Of a DNA stretch of 64,000 nucleotides, positions 1 to 11,719 are shown piece after piece. Every line of letters starts with the position of its first letter. Positions within the stretch are counted from its first letter, which is position 1. The translations under genes were made by a program, and so were the position numbers. Source of the DNA: Ancistrus triradiatus (Eukaryota; Chordata; Actinopteri; Siluriformes; Loricariidae); contig JAJAGP010001661.1 of NCBI GenBank assembly GCA_025084515.1, positions 106,526-170,525 of the forward strand, written 5' to 3'. The notes below the pieces were generated by a model that worked only from the letters and a program-made list of their open reading frames with translations, ran no database searches and had not been told where the DNA came from.

Positions 1-100
1 TGAAGTTTCGTAGGTCCTAACCTCCTCCCATGCGAATGGCGAAGAGGAGGATAATGAGATGTGTCAGGGTGGGAGGAGAGGAAAACGCACTTTATTTCGG

Positions 101-142
<42 letters not shown>

Positions 143-1580
143 TCACGTGTTGCGCTCCTGCTGGAGTCTCCAAGGGGACCGAAGCTGCTCCAAGCATCTC
201 ATCTCACCGCAATTACAAAGAAAGGGATCCCAGGTTGTTCACACAATGAAAGAGCTTATTGCTTCTTATTTATTAACATTAGGTTCCTGTAGCTACATGT
301 GGGATCTGTATGGGTGCACATATGGCCTATGCATACAGACTAAAGATCTTGTGCGAAGTACATCGATCAATTAGTTGCTGTTAGAAGTTCTATTGCACGC
401 GTTCATGAAAGAAGCCAAATGAAAGAACTCACTACCTGTTTCTCGGCTAAACGACTATCTAGAATACTCTTCGAAATATAGTTCGAAACTGAAGCGGTAG
501 TGCTTGAGATGTATTATTGCAGAAGCTTAATGGCGACGCGCAAATGTGATCTTAAGGTTACTGTAATCCATAAACTGGTATAACCTTTATATAGAAAGCA
601 TATTTGGCATTAGAATGCGCTCATAATTAAAAGGTGAAACGCGCTTTTCTATTAACTCTGATCAAGTAACACACGCCAATTAAAACGCAACTAAAATAAC
701 TCAAGAATAAGACCAGATTGCGCACTTACGTTGGCTAAATTTTATAATGAAACTATATTTAGGTCCATGTATGACTTAATAAAGCAAAAGTAAAGTAAAG
801 GTGATGAGGTTGTCAATATAAGGCGATCATACGGCGAAATGCGATGGAGTTCACTCAGATTGGTAACATATTATACAACGAATTATGAAAACCAAACACT
901 TAAAATGACTTTAAAGCAATGTTACTGAGGTTCCAACAGGCTGAGTCTGCTCAAATTTCCATTTGAGTGCAGGATACAGCCCCCCCATCCACGTGTCTAG
1001 CAACTCATCAGCTGAGCTAAAAGCCACTGAAGCCCTGGTTGCCAGATTGCATTGCGAATACTAATAGAGATTCATAGTTTGAAAACTATTAAACATTGAT
1101 AAAACTGTCCGGCATTAACTTTCACTTTACAATATTTAACTTTAACATTAAATATTAAAAGTACGTTCCGTGAGCCACTACCCTTCTCCTTAAAGTCCAA
1201 ACTGATAAAAATAACTCAACATCGACGGAAAAGGAGGAAAACCTCCCACTCTGGCAACAATTCTCTTGCATCCCTCCCCCCTTGTCTCCTGCAGCTTATA
1301 CACTGGCCACAACCTCCGTACCTGAGCCTGCAGGACCAAACAGGTTCCACAAGAGGCATTTTTATCTGGTGCTTACAAAAATCTGATGAAGGTGTTTAGA
1401 CTTGGTTAAACACTTGCACTACTATTAAGATTCCCACATAACCTATCGGCTAGAGCAGCTCTTGGTACCTTTTTAGTTCGTTCATCTCTGTTTGTACATA
1501 TTGTTCAGTGCCCATTTATTAGTTATTTGGATTACCTAAATTCTCAGAGTAAGTCTTTATTTGTATTTGAAAACCATTTA
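1..1580. other. Intergenic, no gene recognised
   Basis: AT-rich single-copy-looking DNA. The only structured item is the CT microsatellite at 104-139. The short open frames crossing that microsatellite are low-complexity serine/leucine runs and are not credible genes. No splice-bounded exon, RNA gene or clear transposon was recognised. Confidence 0.6.
104..139. repeat. (CT)n microsatellite
   Basis: Uninterrupted CT dinucleotide run of about 18 units. Confidence 0.95.
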
Positions 1581-1619
1581 GAACTTAATATAGCCCACCA
1601 AACAATGGCTGGACAATGT

Positions 1620-2085
1620 TTTCATGGCCTAAGCCAGCAGCACAGGGTGCAAAGCAAGAACAACACTGCACAGGGTGCCAATTCATTGTAGGGCACAGAC
1701 ACTCACACACTCGTACACACATTCACACACTAAGGGCACTTTATAAACACCAATAATTCTAACACATGTATTTGGACTTTGGGAGGAAACTGGAGTACCC
1801 AGAGTAAATGTATTCAAATGTATTATATTTGAAATTCAAAGATATTATAATCACACCCCCTCTGTGTTCTGATTGGTCGTCTAACAGAACCACTAGCATG
1901 AAATACTGCCTCAGAAGATATTTCAATAAATAAAACTCAATACATGTCTTTGGACTATGGCAGGATACAGGAGTACCTGGAGTAAACCCACATGGACATG
2001 GGGAGGATATTGCAGACTCATCACAGGCTGAAGTGAGTGCAGCAACGATGCTGACCACTGCAACTTCGTGCCACCCCAAAAACAA
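1620..2085 (-). repeat. tRNA-derived SINE copy, degenerate and split
   Basis: Reading the minus strand, this matches the fish SINE repeated elsewhere in the window: a head with a GTGGC...AGCA core, then the ACACTCAC and CATGTCTTTGGACT blocks. It is interrupted at about 1807-1930 by unrelated AT-rich DNA, after which the ATGTCTTTGGACTATGG block resumes at 1943. Degenerate and non-coding. Confidence 0.6.
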
Positions 2086-2454
2086 TGGAATGGGTATACA
2101 TCTTCTTTAAGAAGGAAATCCAACATGGAGTTTGGCAAATTATGTTTGTTGTTCCCAGTCATCTGTGTCTAAAAGTTGGTACAGTTATGAACAAAATGAG
2201 AAAGTATTAACAGGAAAACATACAGGTAGACCAAGGAAGATGTCAAAAGGTAAAAAACCTAAAATCAACATGACTTGAAAATGCACCAGGAAATGCACCA
2301 GGAAACAAACGAAAAAACACACGAGCGGAAACAGGAGTCAGTGTTTGTGAGAGAACTGAATGAAATGAGATTTACATATAAACAAAGACAAACAAAAACA
2401 GCACTAACACCAAAAAAAAACATGGTTACCACAGAAGTCTACTATGTTTATGTT

Positions 2455-2780
2455 TATTAATTTATTTAACGCCGCTATCAGCATCAGTGGCCATATTCAG
2501 CGACACACACAGGTTACATCCATACACAAGGTTACCTCAAGACAAGTCACTCATACACTCAAGTCAATGCCAATTTAGTGTAGTCCACTTAACCTAACAT
2601 GCATGTCTTTGGACTGTGGGGGGAAAGCAGAGTACCCAGAGTAAACCCATGCGGAGACAGGGAGGACATGCAGACTCCACACTGAAAGGACCCAGTCCGC
2701 TCCACCCTGGGATTGAACCCAGGACCTTCTTGCTGTGAGGCGGCGATGCTACCCACCGAGCCACCGTACCACCCAGTAAT
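2455..2780 (-). repeat. tRNA-derived SINE copy 1 of a local cluster
   Basis: Minus-strand SINE. The head at the right side carries tRNA-like box A and box B motifs (GGTGGCTCGGTGGGTAGCA; GGGTTCAATCC). The body contains the conserved CATGCATGTCTTTGGACTG block. The left tail starts with TTTATTTAACGCCGCTATCAG. Two close relatives follow within 1 kb. Confidence 0.75.
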
Positions 2781-2921
2781 CTGGGGTAATGGGGTGTTGA
2801 TGATTGAATGAAGCTGATATTGAGTAATTGAAACATTATTTCATTTCACCAGTAGAAACTAACTTTGGACATGATAAAGTAAGAGTGTTACAAACAGTCC
2901 GGTTCTCAATCCAGTTGTTTG

Positions 2922-3180
2922 TGTGGTTTATTTAATGTTGCTATCAGCATCAGTGGCCATTTCAGTGACACACACAAGGGTACATGAAGTCTAGTCAAGT
3001 CACTCAAGTCAATGCCAATTTAGTGTGATCAGTTAACCTAACATGCATGTATTTGAACTGCATGAGGAAATTGGAGTACTCCACATGGAAAGGACCCAAG
3101 GCCAGTCAAACCCGTTATTGAACCCAGCACCTTCTTTTTGTGAGGCGGCTGTGCTACCCACCGCACTATGCCATCCAGCT
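2922..3180 (-). repeat. tRNA-derived SINE copy 2 of a local cluster
   Basis: Same tail (TTTATTTAATGTTGCTATCAG), body and head order as the copy at 2455-2780, with a deletion in the body around 3070-3090. Same orientation. Confidence 0.7.
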
Positions 3181-3295
3181 CAAACTAATTGAGATTTTAT
3201 GATGGTAACTAAAAAAAAAAGTCCATGACAAGGCTCCATCCTGCAAAGCTCATTAATTAACCGCTATTCCAGAAAGTTGGAACCAGTGTGATGAT

Positions 3296-3552
3296 TGTTG
3301 GATTTATTTGTTTATTTGTTGTATTTAACGTCACATGTGCATCAATGGCTGTTCACAACAGGAACAAGGTTAACCTAATGCATGTCTTTGGAATGGGAGA
3401 GGAAACCAGAGTACCCTGCATAAACCCACACAGACATAGGGAGGACATGCAAACTCCTCAAAGGTGGAGCCTGAGGGTAGGATTGAACCTGGGATTTCTG
3501 GAGCTGGGAGGTGACTTCGCTAACCACATGAGCCCCTGTGCCACCCCCAGCG
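3296..3552 (-). repeat. tRNA-derived SINE copy 3 of a local cluster
   Basis: Starts with TTTATTTGTTTATTTG...AACGTCACATG, then the TAATGCATGTCTTTGGAATGG block and a head ending in a CACATG...GTGCCACCC stretch. Same orientation as the two preceding copies. Confidence 0.7.
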
Positions 3553-3929
3553 TGACTTATAATACTGTTTTTCATAAGTGAAGTCCATGCCTCAGAATTC
3601 AGGCCATCATAAATGCCAGAGGAGGAGCAACATAGTACTAACTGTGATTTCTTTTGGTTGACGATTCCATTATTCATTGACTTGGTCTGGAAAAATGTCA
3701 TTCATTACAATAATTTAATTGATTTAGTTTGAGGTATGCTTCACACTTCAGCTATTAAACCAAATTGTTTGGTGTCCTTTTTCTTTTTGTCCTTTTTTTG
3801 CTACAAAGTAGAAAAACTGGGTGATCAAAAAAGTGTGGTGGTTTCATATATTTTTCCAGGGGTAGTAGCACCAACACACAACAGATTGGAGAAATTTCTG
3901 TATGGTCGCTGCTTGATAATGCATATCCA

Positions 3930-4611
3930 CACTCAACGGCCACTTTATTAGGTATTATTAGGTACACTTGTTCAACATCTCCTGAAAGCAAATATCCAAT
4001 CAGCCAATGGCAGCAATTCAGTGCATTTAGTGATGTAGACATGGTCAACACAACCTGCTGGGGAAGAAAGGTGATTAAGTGACTTTGTAATTGGCATGAT
4101 CACTGCTGATCTAGTGGGTATTTCACACAAAGCCATATCTAGGATTTACAGAGTGTAGCCTAAAAAAACAAAAACTATCCAGTGAGTGGCAGAATAGGAG
4201 AATGGCCAGATTGGTTTGAGCAGATAGAAAAGAAACAGTAACCGAAATAACCATTCGTTACAACCAAGGTATGCAGAAGAGCATGTCAGAATGTACGACG
4301 CATTCAACCTTGAAGCAGATGGGTTAAGGAGCAAAAGACCACACCATGTTGTTGCAACTCCTTTAGACTCAACAGAATCCAATTGAGCAACTTGGGAATG
4401 GTGTTGGAATGTCAGATTCACATGAATGTAATGTGCAACCGACGAAATCTACAGCAAATGCATATGCTATCATGTCAATATGGATGGAAATGTCAGAGGA
4501 ATGTTTTCAGCACCTTGATGAATCTCTGCCATGAAGAATAAAGGTATTTCTGAAGGCAAGAACGGTCCATCCCTTTACTAGTAAGGTGTACCTAATGAAG
4601 AGGTCGGTGAG
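3930..4611 (+). mobile_element. Tc1/mariner-like element, short internally deleted copy
   Basis: The ends are inverted repeats: CACTTTATTAGGTA with TACACTT on the left and AAGGTGTACCTAATGAAG on the right. These are the termini of a widespread fish Tc1-type family. The right part (about 4440-4550) still resembles a transposase C-terminus (TCAATATGGATGG, TCAGCACCTTGATGAATC, that is ...SIW...FQHLDES), but with stops. At 0.68 kb it is too short to be autonomous. The left end carries a 10-bp tandem duplication. A second copy of this family lies at 15497-15960. Confidence 0.7.
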
Positions 4612-4734
4612 GGTATGTGCCTATTTGGTATGCCATTATATTTACATAATCATGTTTGCCCACTTTTAATGTGATTCCACTATGGCACAGAAAGCAGAAA
4701 AGTTGTCAGATCAGTGCTAGACTTATTTATTTTA

Positions 4735-5920
4735 CAGTGGTTTCTCGAAGGTTTAGAATTGTTAATATTTCTGCATAAATTGAAACTACACATGATCAGA
4801 TTTTCACACAAGTCATAAAAGAGATTCACACAACCCGTTAAACAAATGAGACAAAGATATTATACCTGGTCATTTATTTATTGAGGAAAATGATCCAATA
4901 TTACATATTTGGCAAAATATGTGAACCTCTCTAGAATTAGCAGTTTAATTTGAAGGTGAAATAGAGTCAGGTATTTTCGATCAATGGATGACAATCAGGT
5001 GTTGAGTGGGCACCCTGTTTTATTTAAAGAATGGGGATCTATCAGTCTGCTCTTCACATCACATGTTTGTGGATGTGGTATCATGGCACAAAACAAACAG
5101 GAGATTTTCTGAGGAAGCTCAGAAAAAGAGTTGTTGATGCTGGAGGAAGGCTGGAAAAGGTTACAAAACCATCTCTAAAGATTTGGGACTCCACCAACCC
5201 CACAGATAGACAGATTTGTATAAATATAAAATTCAAGACCATGGAAATTCTTCACAGGAGGTTGTCGAACCACAAAGATCACTCCAAGAGCAAGGCGTGT
5301 AATAGTTGGTGAGGTCAGGTCACAGAGACCCCAGGGTAACTTCTAAGCAACTGAAAGGCCTCTCTCAAGAGAAGGTGGGTCATGCAGTAAGACCAAACGA
5401 CCCTAAGCACACAAGTCGTTCTACCAAAGAATGGATAAAGTATAAAGAAGAATAAGCTAATGTTTTGGAATGGCCAAGTCAAAGTCCTGACTTTAATCCA
5501 ATCAAAATGTTGTGGAAGGACCTGAAGCGAGCATTTACATGTGAGGAAACCCACCAACATCCCAGAGCTGAAGCTGTTCTGTACGGAGGAATGAGCTAAA
5601 ATTCCTCCAAGCCGGTGTGCAGACGAGATTCAACAGTTTCAGTTGCATGTTTATTGCCAGTTTATTGCTGCAGGGGGGGTCACACCAGATACTGAAAGCA
5701 AAGGTTCACATACTTTGGCCAATCACTAATATGTAATATTAGATCATTTTCCTCAATAAATAAATGACCAAGTATAATGTTTTTGTCTCATTTGTTTAAT
5801 TGAACTGGGTTCTCTTTGTCTACTTTTAGGACATGTGTGAAAATCTGATGATGTTTTAGCTCATATTTATGCAGAAATATAGACCATTCTAAAGGGTTCA
5901 CAAACTTTCAAGCACCACTG
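4735..5920 (+). mobile_element. Tc1-type transposon, internally deleted (family CAGTGGTGCTTGAAAG)
   Basis: Bounded by TA at 4733-4734 and 5921-5922, with inverted termini (left degenerate CAGTGGTTTCTCGAAGG; right TTCAAGCACCACTG). Compared with the full copy at 42264-43863 it lacks about 435 bp of transposase, joined at a 5-bp shared TCTCA (5363-5367). Remaining fragments encode degraded HTH and DDE-domain pieces, for example WPSQSPDFNPI near 5473-5508. Non-autonomous. Confidence 0.85.
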
Positions 5921-5984
5921 TAATCCTACACTGAAAATATGAGAGAAATCTAACATTTAATTGAAGAACACAAAGCGATCTGTT

Positions 5985-6130
5985 TTACCTCACTTATCCA
6001 GGGTCGCAGGGGAGCATCTGGAACCAAACCAGAAATTCACGGGGCACAGGCAGATGTACACAGAGTTTTGTAAACGAACCGCCCAGCCTCTGGATGCAGC
6101 AGCTGGCTCTTACCACCAAGGCACCTGAGC
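5985..6130 (-). repeat. SINE-like fragment
   Basis: CTTATCCAGGGTCGCAGGGG followed by AACCAAACC...GGGCACAGGCAG and a tRNA-like closing block resembles the minus strand of a fish SINE. A related fragment lies at 54945-55165. Weak match. Confidence 0.4.
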
Positions 6131-6139
6131 TGCTTGAAG

Positions 6140-7880
6140 TACATATATTGTAAATCATTTTCATAAGAAAAAAAAAACATGTCTTGATATGGAATGTCTA
6201 CAGACCATCTTATATCCTCCTTCTCTTTCTCAGTTCACTGCACAAGTAAAGTCCAATTTTAAGCCAACAATTTTACCATACGTTTTTTGTTAGTGATAAA
6301 CAGCTTTTTATGTTGGCAAAGACAAAGCTAATGTCAACTAAAAACTTTGCCATTAAAATTCATAGAGGTTATTCACTCAGCAAAGGTCACTGTAACATCA
6401 GCCTAGGCTATCTGAGTCAATGAGTAACTTAGTCATTCCCATTACAGAGCACCATCAAAAACTAGAGCCATCTATTTTATTTATGCACAAGTGTTAATTA
6501 AACATTGAATACAGAATACATCCCACATGCACTATTCCTAGCATGAACTATAATGAGATCATGTAGTAACTTCATTGTGTTATTTATAACCAAACCATCT
6601 ATATTATTGTAGGCAGGTAGGAAAAAGGAAAATGTTTGCAAACTAGTTTAACAAAGCTCTAATAGTTGTGCCCTACAAGTCCAAAAACTTCCTATAAATT
6701 GAAAGACAACATGATGAAACTTGAATGTCCAAGACCAGGAGGGAAACTTGAGAGTGATGTTATTTATTGACCTGTTGCCACGGCTCCCAAATGCAACGCT
6801 GTTGCTAAGGGACAGGGCTTCACAGCAACAAAGGTTTCCTTTATCCTCCATAAAACTGAGGCTGAAAGAGCAGCTACCTCCCACAGCACCGCAGCAGAGC
6901 AAACTTTCAGAGCATCCCAAACTAGAACAGAGGTAATAAACAGGTTTCTAGCATTGATCCTCCCTTAGAACTCCTGTTACAAGCACAATCTGGTGTATCC
7001 TATTGTTTAAAAATTATTTCTACATTCTCAAAATTGCTCATAATTGGGCATACAGCGGACTACACTAGGTACAAAAGCAATTGTTGATCCTATTAGAAAA
7101 ACAAACACTAAGCTGCAGCAAGGACAACATGCATTATTCAAAATTCAGATTTATGTAACTGTTCAACTTAACATTCATCAATCAAACAATCCATCATTTG
7201 CAGCAAAGCAAATACACACTTGCAAATATTTAACATTTTAACTCTCAGGTTTTTCCTGTTTAACCCACATTCTCTATCTCTTCCCAGAGGTGTGACTGGC
7301 CAATATGGCACCCAGCAAATTCTCAGTAGTGTCCTACTCTTCTTTATCCATTAATGGACTAATGGCTGTTTTTTTCCCCAATTTCTACTTTTGCATTTGT
7401 CAGTTTGAAATATGGCATTTTTGTACAGCCACAGCAAACTGGAGTTGTCTTTTATGTAGCAGTGACGGTTGTATTTGGTGTGTTCTGTTTAATAAAGTAG
7501 GCAGCTGAAAACCTTAATTATTTACATTAGAATCCTGCTTCTTTTTGCTATGTTGTTAGACTCAGTTTACTGTCTTATCCCAAGACTGTATTTGACACTA
7601 ATGTTTGAAAGTTTCTTGGCAATGTGATGCATGGACTGGTCATGATTTTGTGTAAGTCTTTAGGAAACGTTATAGTCATTTTAATACCCAGAAATTAGTT
7701 TTAAAAATACTATTGGCCATAGTGAGTATGATGTAATGGCTGCTAAACAGAGACTTCAGTTTACTTTGCTATAATGACAGTAAGCAGTAGGTATAATATC
7801 TGAATTATGCTGTGTGTAATAAGGCAAAGAAAAGATCAAGGTAATCTTATGGTGATACTGGTGATTACACTTTTGCTGCT
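6140..7880. other. Intergenic, no gene recognised
   Basis: AT-rich DNA with short chance open frames only (the longest are about 70-90 codons on opposite strands at 6648-6936). No transposon ends, exon signals or conserved protein motif were recognised. Confidence 0.55.
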
Positions 7881-7888
7881 TAAATTGG

Positions 7889-7906
7889 CTATATATATAT
7901 ATATAT

Positions 7907-7939
<33 letters not shown>

Positions 7940-7940
7940 T

Positions 7941-7976
<36 letters not shown>
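7889..7976. repeat. (TA)n(CATA)n(CA)n compound microsatellite
   Basis: A TA run, then ACAT tetranucleotides, then CA dinucleotides, ending directly at the left end of the next transposon. Confidence 0.95.
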
Positions 7977-7979
<3 letters not shown>

Positions 7980-9390
7980 GACAAAATTGTTGGTACCCCT
8001 CAGTTAATGAAAGAAAAACCCACAAACAGAAATAACTTTAATCTGACAAACGTAATAATAAATACAAAGTCTATGAAAATGAACAAATGAAAGTCAGACA
8101 TTGCTTTTCAACCATTCTTCAACAGAATTATTTAAAAAAATAAACTCCCTTGACTTAATATTTTGTTGCACAACCTTTTGAGGCAATCACTGCAATCACA
8201 CGATTCCTGTATCGGCCAATGAGACTTCTGCACCTCTCAGCAGGTATCCAGTTGTCTCAGGTTTGAAGGGTGCCTTTTCCATACGGCATGTTTCAGCTCC
8301 TTCCAAAGATGCTCAATAGGATTTAGGTCAGGGCTCATAGAAGGCCACTTCAGAACAGTCCAGTGTTTTCCTCTTAGCCATTCTTGGGTGTTTTTAGATG
8401 TGTGTTTTGGGTCATTATCCTGTTGCAAGACCCATGACCTGCGACTGAGACCAAGCTTTCTGACACTGGGCAGCACATTTCTCTCTAGAATTCCTTGATA
8501 GTCTTGAGAATCCATTGTACCCTGCACAGATTCAAGACACCCTGTGCCAGATGCAGTAAAGCAGCCCCAGAACATAACAGAGCCTCCACCATGTTTCACA
8601 GTAGGGACAGTGTTCTTTTCTTGATATGCTTCATTTTTCCATCTGTGAACATAGAGCTGATGTGCCTTGCCAAAAAGTTCCACTTTTGTCTCATCTGTCC
8701 ATAGGACATTCTCCCAGAAGTTTTGTGGCTTGTCAACATGTAGTTTGGCAAATTCCAGTCTGGCTTTTTTATGTTTTCTTTTCAACAATGGTGTCGTCCT
8801 TGGTCGTCTCCCATTAAGTCCACTTTGGCTCAAACATCAACGAATGGTGCGATCTGACACCATTGTTACCATTCGTATTATACGTCTCTTTTATTTGTCA
8901 TCAATTTTCCTCCTGCATCCACGTCCAGGGAGGTTGGCTACAGTCCCATGGGTCTTAAATTTCTGAATAATATATGCAACTGCAGTCACAGGAACATCAT
9001 GCTGCTTGGAGATGGTCTTATAACTTTTACCTTTAACATGCTTGTCTATAATTTTCTTTCTAATGTCCTGAGACAACTCTTTCCTTTGCTTCCTCTGGTC
9101 CATGTTGAGTGTGGCACACACCCTGTCACCAAACAGCACAGTGACTACCCGAAGCCCTATATATAGGCCCACTGACTGATTACAAGACTGTAGACACCTG
9201 TGATGCTAATTAGTGAACACACCTTAATTTAACATGTCCCTTTGGTCACATTTTTCAGGGGTACCATCATTTCTGTCCAGGTCTGTTTCATGAGTTTATT
9301 TTTTTAAATAATTCTGTTGAAGCATGGTTGAAAAGCAATGTCTGACTTTCATTTGTTAATTTTCATAGACTTTGTATTTATTATTACTTT
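7977..9390 (-). mobile_element. Tc1-type transposon, nearly complete
   Basis: The left terminal region (about 7977-8150) is repeated inverted at about 9300-9390, sharing for example ATAATAAATACAAAGTCTAT. The outermost right repeat is truncated. An inner AGGGGTACCATCATTTCTGTCC at 9258-9280 mirrors the outer left motif, the inverted/direct-repeat arrangement known in fish Tc1 elements. It encloses the transposase pseudogene at 8150-9103. Confidence 0.85.
8150..9103 (-). pseudogene. Tc1-type transposase pseudogene (DD34E)
   Basis: Minus-strand frame starting MDQRKQRKELSQDIRKKI, with an N-terminal paired-like helix-turn-helix (KSYKTISKQHDVPVTAV), a basic GRGCRRK segment, then the catalytic core. 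All three acids are visible: D in WTDETKVELFG, D in QQDNDPKHTS, and E in SPDLNPIEHLW with exactly 34 residues between the last two. Two in-frame stops (between about 8834 and 8892) separate the DNA-binding and catalytic halves, and the C-terminus shifts frame near 8240. In this family the enzyme cuts and pastes the element at TA sites. This copy cannot make a complete protein without readthrough. Confidence 0.88.
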
Positions 9391-9506
9391 CATATAAACT
9401 TTATATGTGTTAATGTAATGATGGGCATGGAGGCATACAGACTCCATACGGTATTCTGTGGCAGGTTGCAGCTGGACCTGTAGATCAGATTTTGTTAGAT
9501 TCAGGA

Positions 9507-10645
9507 TTGTAATTTTCCTCATAGGTACACTTCAACTATGAGAGACAAAATGAGAAAAAAAAAATCCAGGAATTCACATTGTAGGATTTTTAAAGAATTT
9601 AATTGTAAATTATGGTGGAAAGTAAATATTTAGTCAATAACAAAAATTCAGCTCAATACCTTTGTTGGCAATGACAGAGGTCAAACGTTTCCTGTAAGTC
9701 TTCACCAGTTTGCACACACTGTAGCTGGTATTTTGGCCCATTCCTCCATGCAGATCTCCTCTAGAGCAGTGATGTTTTTCAACTCCCTCCACAAATTTTC
9801 TGTGGGGTTGAGGTCTGGAGACTGGCTAGGCCACTTCAGGACCTTGAAATGCTTTTTACGGAGCCACTCCGGTCATTGCCCGAGCGGAGTGTTTGGGATC
9901 ATTGTCATGTTGGAGGACCCAGCCACGTTCCATCTTCAGTGCTTTCACTGATGGAAGGAGGTTTTGGCTTAAAATCTCACGATACATGGGCCCGTTCATT
10001 CTTCCCTTAACACGGATCAGTCGTCCTGTCCAGCTCCAAAGCATGATGTTTCCACCCCCATGCTTCACAGTAGGTATGGTGTTCTTGGGATGCAACTCAG
10101 CATTCTTCTTCCTCCAAACACGACGAGTTGAGTTTTTACCAAAAAGTTCTATTTTGGTTTATATTTATTTTGGTTCTATATTTATTCACACCAAGCTGCT
10201 TGCCTATTGTAGATTCACTCTTTCCAGCCTGGTGCAGGTCTACAATTTTCTTCCTGGTGTCCTTCGACAGCTCTTTAGTCTTGGCCATGGTTGAGTTTGG
10301 AGTCTGACTGTTTGAGGCTGTGGACAGGTGTCTTTTATACAGATAACGAGGTCAAACAGGTGCCATTAATACAGGTAACGACTGGAGGACAGAAGAGCTT
10401 CTTAAAAAAGAAGTTACAGGTCTGTGAGAGCCAGAAATCTTGCTTGAGGCTGACCAAATACTTATTTTCCACCATGATTTACAATTAAATTCTTTAAAAA
10501 TCCTACAATGTGATTTCCTTTTTTTCTCATTTTGTCTCTCATAGTTGAAGTGTACCTCTGATGAAAATTACAGACCTCTCTCATCTTTCTAAGTTGGAGA
10601 ACTCGCACAATCAGTGGCTGACTAAATACTTTTTTTCCCCCACTG
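9507..10645 (-). mobile_element. Tc1-type transposon, degenerate (family CAGTGGGGCCAAAAAG)
   Basis: The right terminus reads GACTAAATACTTTTTTTCCCCCACTG, the inverse of the intact end of the relative at 49920-51208. The left end is truncated and begins within the inverted repeat (GGTACACTTCAACTATGAGAG). A minus-strand transposase remnant at 9856-10095 contains IPTVKHGGGNIMLW and WVLQHDNDPKH. The N-terminal HTH region is partly deleted and frame-broken. Confidence 0.82.
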
Positions 10646-10659
10646 TAGCTGATTTAAAA

Positions 10660-11115
10660 AATGTCAGCTGGAAGCCCTGCCATGAGAGGCAACACGTGGC
10701 CACAGGATGTCCTATACATAACTCTGAGTTGTTAGTGTCCCTCGTATCACTACTAGGTGTGACCGACTGTCGTATGTGATGGCTCCCCTGGCCATCACAT
10801 TAGCAGTTGGGGCAGTGTGTCGCTCTACAGCAAAGGCAGGATTGAAGCGCTCACCACAAGGCCTCTATACTCAAACCCGACCACCGTCGGATCCCAAAAA
10901 TAACCTGGATTTGTCGCTAAAGACAATACAGTTGCAGTCTATTGCAGTTCAAGTTTCTTGTTCACGACACTACTGCAAACAAAGATGACGGTGGCTGGCT
11001 GTCAATGGCAGGACACATAATGGGCGCCATGACAACAGATTTCCAGAAATTGACACTCATCACAGCAGGCAACGTTTTACCAATGTTCTGCTGTCCAATT
11101 TTAGTGAGCCCATGC
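10660..11115 (-). pseudogene. Transposase fragment of a second Tc1-like lineage
   Basis: The minus strand near 10671-10800 reads ARGAITYDSRSHLVVIRG followed by TLTTQSYV-stop-DILWP. This is the central DDE-domain stretch of a distinct Tc1/mariner-like family (a GAITYDSRSPLVVIRGTL-like core as I recall it). Further upstream it degenerates. No terminal repeats were identified, and the plus-strand frames here are shadows. Confidence 0.7.
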
Positions 11116-11517
11116 GAAATGTTGCCTCAGTTACCTGTTCTAAGCTAACAGGGGTAGCTCCCGATGTGGTCTCGGTGTGGCTGCTGTAGACCTCTTCTTC
11201 CAGGTTCAATGTGTTGTTTGTTCAGAGATGCTCCTCTGCAAACCTTGGTTGTAACAAGTGGTTATTTGAGTTACTGTTGCCTTTCTATCTGGACATTTTC
11301 CACTGACCTCTGTTACCAAGAAGGCATTTATGCGCAGATAAGTGCTGCTCACTGGATATATATTCTTTTCTCAACCATTTTGTCTTTATCTTCTCTTTTC
11401 TCAACTGTTCTTTGTGCGTAAAATCCTAAAAGCAGTTTATAAAAAACTCCACGTCAATATCAGACCATCAAAATAACAACCATGCTAAAACAAAACCAAG
11501 TTAAAAGTCACATTTCA

Positions 11518-11705
11518 TTTACATTTTAGCAGACGCCCTTATCCAGAGCGACTTACAATTGATGCAATCTTACAATACAAGCAATTGTGGGTTAAGGGTC
11601 TTGCTCAAGGACCCAACAGTGGCAGCTTGGCAGAGGTGGGATATGAACCCTCGACCTTCTGATCCAGAGTCCAGTACCTTAACCACTAGGCTACCACAGT
11701 CCCAC
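11518..11705 (-). repeat. tRNA-derived SINE, complete
   Basis: On the minus strand the head carries box A (TAGCCTAGTGGTTAAGG) and box B (GAGGGTTCATATCCC). It is followed by a body with CTTGAGCAAGACCCTTAACC and a tail with CGCTCTGGATAAGGGCGTC. The tail side is ACATTTTAGCAGACGCCC. Related copies lie at 13311-13447 and 31805-31983. Confidence 0.85.
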
Positions 11706-11719
11706 GTTCATTGTACATT

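Noticed and set aside
30..374. Overlapping open frames in three frames across a CT run
   Set aside because: They are created by the microsatellite (Ser-Leu repeats) and have no conserved protein content.
6648..6936. Overlapping frames on both strands with a GTTGCCA...GTTGCTAAGGGAC stretch resembling an RFX X-box
   Set aside because: No proper X-box symmetry, no splice signals and no recognisable protein family.
10776..11421. Plus-strand frames
   Set aside because: In 10776-11115 they are shadows of a minus-strand transposase remnant. The remainder shows no recognisable motif or splice support.
11640..11705. tRNA-like A and B boxes suggesting a tRNA gene
   Set aside because: They are the head of a SINE repeated elsewhere. 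No cloverleaf-complete tRNA is present.
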